DNA of 64,000 nucleotides from Streptomyces caelestis (GTDB lineage Bacteria; Actinomycetota; Actinomycetes; Streptomycetales; Streptomycetaceae): contig NZ_JACHNE010000001.1 in the NCBI RefSeq assembly GCF_014205255.1, forward strand, positions 3,286,001 to 3,350,000, given 5' to 3'. The notes below the pieces were generated by a model. The model was not told where the DNA came from and did not search any database. It saw only the letters and a program-made list of their open reading frames with translations. Both the position numbers and the translations under genes were made by a program. Positions 60,506-64,000 of this stretch are shown piece by piece; positions within the stretch are counted from its first letter, which is position 1; each line of letters begins with the position of its first letter.

Positions 60506-62791
60506 TCAGTCCCTGAGCAGGTCCGGTACTCCCGTCGCGTCGGGCTCGTCCCGCTCGGCCGAGACGACCGTGAGCTGCTGGGTGGCCCGGGTCAGTGCGA
60601 CGTAGAGCACACGCAGACCGGCCGGGGACTCGTCGGCGATCTCCGCCGGGGAGACCACCACCGTCGCGTCGTACTCCAGGCCCTTCGCCTCCAGGCTGCC
60701 CAGTGCCACGACCCGGTCGCCGAGCCCGGCGAGCCAGCGGCGGGCCTCCTCGCGGCGCTGCATGGCGACGACCACACCGACCGTGCCGTCGACGCGCTCC
60801 AGCAGCCGGGCGGCCTCGGCGCGGACGGTTTCGGCCAAGGTGTCGTCCACGACCGTGAAGCGGGGCTCGACGCCGGTGGAACGGACCGCCTTCGGGGACT
60901 GGGAGCCGGGCATGGCCAGGGCCAGCACCTTCGCTGCCAGCTCGGCGATCTCGGCCGGGTTGCGGTAGTTCACGGTGAGCTCGAAGCGGCGGCGCGGGCG
61001 GGTGCCGAGGGCCTCGTCGCGAGCCTGGGCGGCCTCGTCCGGGTCGGACCACGAGGACTGGGCCGGGTCGCCGACGACCGTCCAGGTGGCGTGCCGGCCG
61101 CGGCGGCCGACCATGCGCCACTGCATCGGGGTGAGGTCCTGGGCCTCGTCGACGATGACGTGCGCGTACTCGGTGCGCTCCTGCGCGAGGCGCTCGGCCC
61201 GTTCGCGCTGCGACTCCTCGCGCACCGGCATCAGCTCCTCCAGGCCGGTGAGCTGGTCGAGCGGGTCGAGTTCGCGCCTCTTCCGGGGGCGGGCCGGGGC
61301 GCCGAGGATGGCCTGGAGCTCGTCGAGCATCGCGATGTCGTGCACCGAGTGGCCGTCGCGCCTGAGGGAGCGGGCGACCTTGCGGATCTCGCCGGGGTTG
61401 AGGATCCGCCGGGCCCAGCGTCCCAGGCGCCGCTCGTCGGCCATGGCGTCCAGGACCGCCGACGGGGTCAGCTCGGGCCACCAGGCGTCGAGGAACTCGA
61501 TGAAGGCGTCCTCGGAGGTGACGTCCTCGTCGAAGGAGGAGCGCAGCTCGGCGGCGAGCTCCGGGTCGGTGTGCCGGCCGCCCGCGCCGGACTGCTCCCA
61601 CAGGGCGTCCAGGAGCAGCTTGCGGGCGCGGGGGCGCAGCAGGTTGACGGGGGCGGTGCCGCCGAGGGCGGCGCGGCGGATGTCCGCCAGCTGCTCGGCC
61701 TCCAGTTCCAGGCGGCGGCCGAAGGCGACCACGCGCAGCCGGGCCGGTGAATCGTTCGGCTCCAGGGCTCCGCGCGCGGCCTTGCGCAGCACCTTGAGCA
61801 TGCGGGACGAGCCCTTGGCGCGGGCCACGGACGGGGAGTCGTAGAGCGTGGCCTCGGCGCCGTCGACGAGGGAGCCGATGGCGCGGATGGCGACCTGGCC
61901 CTCCTCGCCGAGGGAGGGCAGCACGCCCTCGGTGTAGGCGACGAGCAGCGGGGTCGGCGAGACGATCAGGATGCCGCCCGCGTACCGGCGGCGGTCCTGG
62001 TAGAGGAGGTAGGCCGCGCGGTGCAGGGCGACGGCGGTCTTGCCGGTGCCGGGGCCGCCCTCGACGTACGTCACGGAGGCGGCGGGGGCGCGGATGACCA
62101 GGTCCTGCTCGGCCTGGATGGAGGCGACGATGTCGCGCATGGTGTGGCTGCGGGCCTGGCCGAGCGCGGCCATCAGGGCGCCGTCGCCGATGACGGGCAG
62201 CTCGTGGCCGTCGAGGTAGGCCGTCAGCTCGGGGCGCATCAGGTCGTCCTCGACGCCGAGCACCTTGCGTCCCTTGGACCGGATGACCCGGCGGCGGACG
62301 ACCCGGCCGGGGTCGACCGGGGTGGAGCGGTAGAACGGGGCGGCGGCGGGGGCCCGCCAGTCGATGACCAGCGGGGCGTAGTCCTGGTCGAGGACACCGA
62401 TGCGGCCGATGTGCAGCGTCTCGGCGATGTCGGCGGTGTTGTCCTCCCGGACCGCGCCGTCGGCGGGCTCCACGGCGGTGTACGCGCCGTCGGGGCCCTT
62501 CTTGCCGTCCTTGCCGCGCAGCAGGTCGATGCGGCCGAAGAGGAAGTCCTCGAACTCGTTGTTCAGCCGGCTGAGGTGTATGCCGGCGCGGAAGACCTGC
62601 GCGTCCCGCTCGGCCAGTGCGCCGGGCGTGCCGACCTGGCCGCGCTGGGCGGCGTCGTTCATGAGGAACTCGGCCTCGTGGATCTTCTCCTCGAGGCGGC
62701 GGTACACCCGGTCCAGGTGTTCCTGTTCGACGCTGATCTCTCTGTCTCTCAGGGAGTCGAGCGCGGTTTCCTGTGGAGCCTGAGCGGCCAC
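60506..62791 (-). CDS. HelD-like superfamily 1 (UvrD-fold) ATPase
   Basis: 761 residues. N-terminal coiled-coil/anti-parallel helices (~20-75), then the SF1 motor: Walker A 'VEGGPGTGKTAVALHRAAYLL', a large insert (~330-500), motif II 'VIVDEAQDLTPMQW', 'TWTVVGDPAQSSW', 'FELTVNYRNPAEI' (motif IV), 'ALGSLEAKGLEYDATVVVSPAEI' and motif VI 'LYVALTRATQQLTVV'. The N-terminal arm plus split motor and absence of a nuclease domain match HelD, which removes stalled RNA polymerase and rifampicin in actinobacteria. A UvrD-type helicase role cannot be excluded. Confidence 0.9.
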   Translation of the reverse strand: MAAQAPQETALDSLRDREISVEQEHLDRVYRRLEEKIHEAEFLMNDAAQRGQVGTPGALAERDAQVFRAGIHLSRLNNEFEDFLFGRIDLLRGKDGKKGPDGAYTAVEPADGAVREDNTADIAETLHIGRIGVLDQDYAPLVIDWRAPAAAPFYRSTPVDPGRVVRRRVIRSKGRKVLGVEDDLMRPELTAYLDGHELPVIGDGALMAALGQARSHTMRDIVASIQAEQDLVIRAPAASVTYVEGGPGTGKTAVALHRAAYLLYQDRRRYAGGILIVSPTPLLVAYTEGVLPSLGEEGQVAIRAIGSLVDGAEATLYDSPSVARAKGSSRMLKVLRKAARGALEPNDSPARLRVVAFGRRLELEAEQLADIRRAALGGTAPVNLLRPRARKLLLDALWEQSGAGGRHTDPELAAELRSSFDEDVTSEDAFIEFLDAWWPELTPSAVLDAMADERRLGRWARRILNPGEIRKVARSLRRDGHSVHDIAMLDELQAILGAPARPRKRRELDPLDQLTGLEELMPVREESQRERAERLAQERTEYAHVIVDEAQDLTPMQWRMVGRRGRHATWTVVGDPAQSSWSDPDEAAQARDEALGTRPRRRFELTVNYRNPAEIAELAAKVLALAMPGSQSPKAVRSTGVEPRFTVVDDTLAETVRAEAARLLERVDGTVGVVVAMQRREEARRWLAGLGDRVVALGSLEAKGLEYDATVVVSPAEIADESPAGLRVLYVALTRATQQLTVVSAERDEPDATGVPDLLRD

Positions 62792-62851
62792 CGGGCCCCC
62801 TTCTGACGTGCTGGGCAGCCGTCCACCGTACGCGAAGGGGACCCGGTAAGG

Positions 62852-63679
62852 CTACGCGTCGACCTCGACCAGCCGCTTGCCGTCGAAGGTCACGACCTCG
62901 AAATGATCGATCTCGTTCGGCTCGAAGGCGGCGCCGCCCTGGACGTACAGCGGCTCCTTGGCCTTCTCGGACTTGGCGTCCGGCAGGCCGTAGCCCCATT
63001 CCGGGACGGACCAGGAGGACAGGGTCTCCCGCTCGCCGTTCTTGCCGACCGCGACGAGGGCGCACTTCAGCGGGCCCTTGACGTTCTTCAGTTCCAGGAC
63101 CATTCCGGTGCCCCAGTCCTTCTTCTGGACTGCGACGGTCGCGGAGACCTTGGTGTTCGGGTCGGTGGCCGTGATCTTGTCGGAGATGCCGTCGAAGGCT
63201 TCCTTGGCGGGGCTCGCGGCGAGCGGGCGGTTCTCCGCGCCGCCGCCGTCACCGCCGCCGTTCGTCGCGACCGCGACGAAGGGGCCGCCGATGATCAGCG
63301 CACCGGCCGCGGCCACCATGTAGAAACTGCGGCGGCGCTTCTGGGCGCGGCGGTCGGCGACCTCGTCGACCAGCTTCTCCACCAGGCGCGGCCGGGGCTT
63401 CGCGGACAGCGACTCGCCGATCGCGGGTGTGCCGGAGCCGGGCAGGTCGGCGAGGGCGGCGAGCATCGGCTCCATGCCGGCCAGTTCGTCGAGCTGCTGG
63501 GCGCACCATTCACAGGTCGCGAGGTGGGCTTCGAAAGCGGTTGCTTCGGCGTCGTCGAGGATGCCGAGAGCGTAGGCGCCGACTGTCTCGTGCTCGTTCG
63601 GCACCGGAGATCCCTGCATGGGTCCAGACATACCCATGCCTCCCGTACCGAATCCCTGGTTTCCCCCGTAAACACTCAT
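62852..63679 (-). CDS. rsuA: Anti-sigma factor (zinc-associated anti-sigma, ZAS type)
   Basis: 275 residues from ATG at 63679, overlapping the sigma-factor stop (ATGA). Cytoplasmic N-terminus bears the ZAS zinc motif 'FEAHLATCEWCAQQL' (HxxxCxxC) that binds the sigma factor. One transmembrane helix ('FYMVAAAGALIIGGPFVAVAT', ~118-138) leads to an extracytoplasmic domain ('EAFDGISDKITATDPNTKVSATVAVQKKDWGTGMVLELKNVKGPL'). It holds SigU inactive until an envelope signal. Name by context with SigU (SCO2953/2954, from memory). Confidence 0.88.
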   Translation of the reverse strand: MSVYGGNQGFGTGGMGMSGPMQGSPVPNEHETVGAYALGILDDAEATAFEAHLATCEWCAQQLDELAGMEPMLAALADLPGSGTPAIGESLSAKPRPRLVEKLVDEVADRRAQKRRRSFYMVAAAGALIIGGPFVAVATNGGGDGGGAENRPLAASPAKEAFDGISDKITATDPNTKVSATVAVQKKDWGTGMVLELKNVKGPLKCALVAVGKNGERETLSSWSVPEWGYGLPDAKSEKAKEPLYVQGGAAFEPNEIDHFEVVTFDGKRLVEVDA

Positions 63680-64000
63680 CACGCCGTCACCCCCCGCTCC
63701 TCCAGTGCCAGCTTCATGGAACGGAGAGCGTAGAAGACTCTGGAGCGGACGGTTCCGCTGGGTATGCCCAGAGTTTCGGCCGCCTCGTTGACGGTACGCC
63801 CCTTGAAGTACGTCTCGACGAGCACCTCCCGGTGGGCGGGGGTCAGGTCGTCGAGTGCGTCCGACAGAGTCATCAGCCACAGCGCCTTGTCGATCTCGTC
63901 CTCCGCGGGGATGACCTCCAGCGGCGACGGGTCGACCTCCTGCGGCCGGGCCTGCCGGCTGCGGTGGCCGTCGATGACGATGCGCCGGGCGACCGTCACC
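63679..64000 (-). CDS. sigU: ECF sigma factor, C-terminal part (5' end outside window)
   Basis: Last ~107 residues only. Region 4 HTH: 'LSDALDDLTPAHREVLVETYFKGRTVNEAAETLGIPSGTVRSRVFYALRSMKLALEERGV', including the recognition helix 'PSGTVRSRVFYAL'. The coupled downstream anti-sigma gene identifies the pair. Sigma U in S. coelicolor is linked to secretion and morphological control (recalled). Confidence 0.9.
   Translation of the reverse strand, partial: VTVARRIVIDGHRSRQARPQEVDPSPLEVIPAEDEIDKALWLMTLSDALDDLTPAHREVLVETYFKGRTVNEAAETLGIPSGTVRSRVFYALRSMKLALEERGVTA

Overview
The window is about 64 kb of very GC-rich, high-coding-density actinobacterial chromosome. It is almost certainly Streptomyces, because it carries an SsgA-like sporulation protein, GTG/TTG starts, DasR-type operators next to GlcNAc PTS genes, and a gene order that I recall matching the S. 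coelicolor SCO2897-SCO2954 core region (memory-based, not searched). Core genes are interrupted by small decayed accessory patches.

Layout: 1-8.6 kb holds the end of a class A penicillin-binding protein, a GroES-like protein, DUF3618, bcp, a UAG-anticodon tRNA, rdgB, a lipoprotein, rph, the GlcNAc PTS genes nagF and nagE2 with two dre operators and a scrap of a deleted third PTS gene, and a metallo-beta-lactamase-fold hydrolase. 8.7-10.2 kb is a gene graveyard (integrase and secreted-protein remnants). 10.5-18.7 kb holds a membrane-anchored MazF/PemK-like protein, the cysM-cysO-mec sulfur-carrier cysteine pathway with a cysteine leader peptide, an amino acid permease, DUF2017-clpS, and the NAD salvage pair pncB/pncA. 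18.8-29.9 kb holds a secreted M6 peptidase, RDD membrane proteins, ssgG, a GlcD-like flavoprotein, a TPR protein, hpd and an Lrp/AsnC regulator.

29.9-31.3 kb is an IS200/IS605-type TnpB element inserted between the Lrp gene and a betaine/choline (OpuA/ProU-like) ABC operon whose binding-protein gene is frameshifted. 35-41 kb holds an ArsR-like regulator with a palindromic operator and a coupled small protein, a PDZ-less Lon-like protease, an IclR regulator, a superfamily 2 helicase, an MFS transporter and tRNA-Cys. 41.4-43.6 kb, directly 3' of tRNA-Cys, is an AT-richer island remnant: a pair of unknown paralogues, a truncated integrase and a DUF6083 protein. 43.6-51.1 kb holds a SUKH-4-like protein, a P-loop kinase and a three-subunit molybdo-flavoprotein operon. 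That operon is unusual: the Mo subunit lacks the glutamate expected for catalysis, and the Fe-S subunit carries a ~595-residue low-complexity N-terminal extension.

51.4-55.5 kb is a decayed chitooligosaccharide/hexosamine locus: a GH20 gene frameshifted by a 7-bp tandem duplication, a fused binding-protein/permease remnant, and a degenerate IS605-like tnpA/tnpB pair. 55.5-64 kb returns to core genes: DUF3039, algH/yqgE, murA, hup, NAD-malic enzyme, a probable small RNA, a HelD-like ATPase, and an ECF anti-sigma/sigma pair (rsuA/sigU).

Biologically, the GlcNAc theme recurs (nag PTS genes, GH20, lost sugar ABC transporter). In this strain it shows repeated decay: one PTS permease deleted, the hexosaminidase frameshifted and the ABC transporter collapsed, leaving nagF-nagE2 as the intact uptake route.
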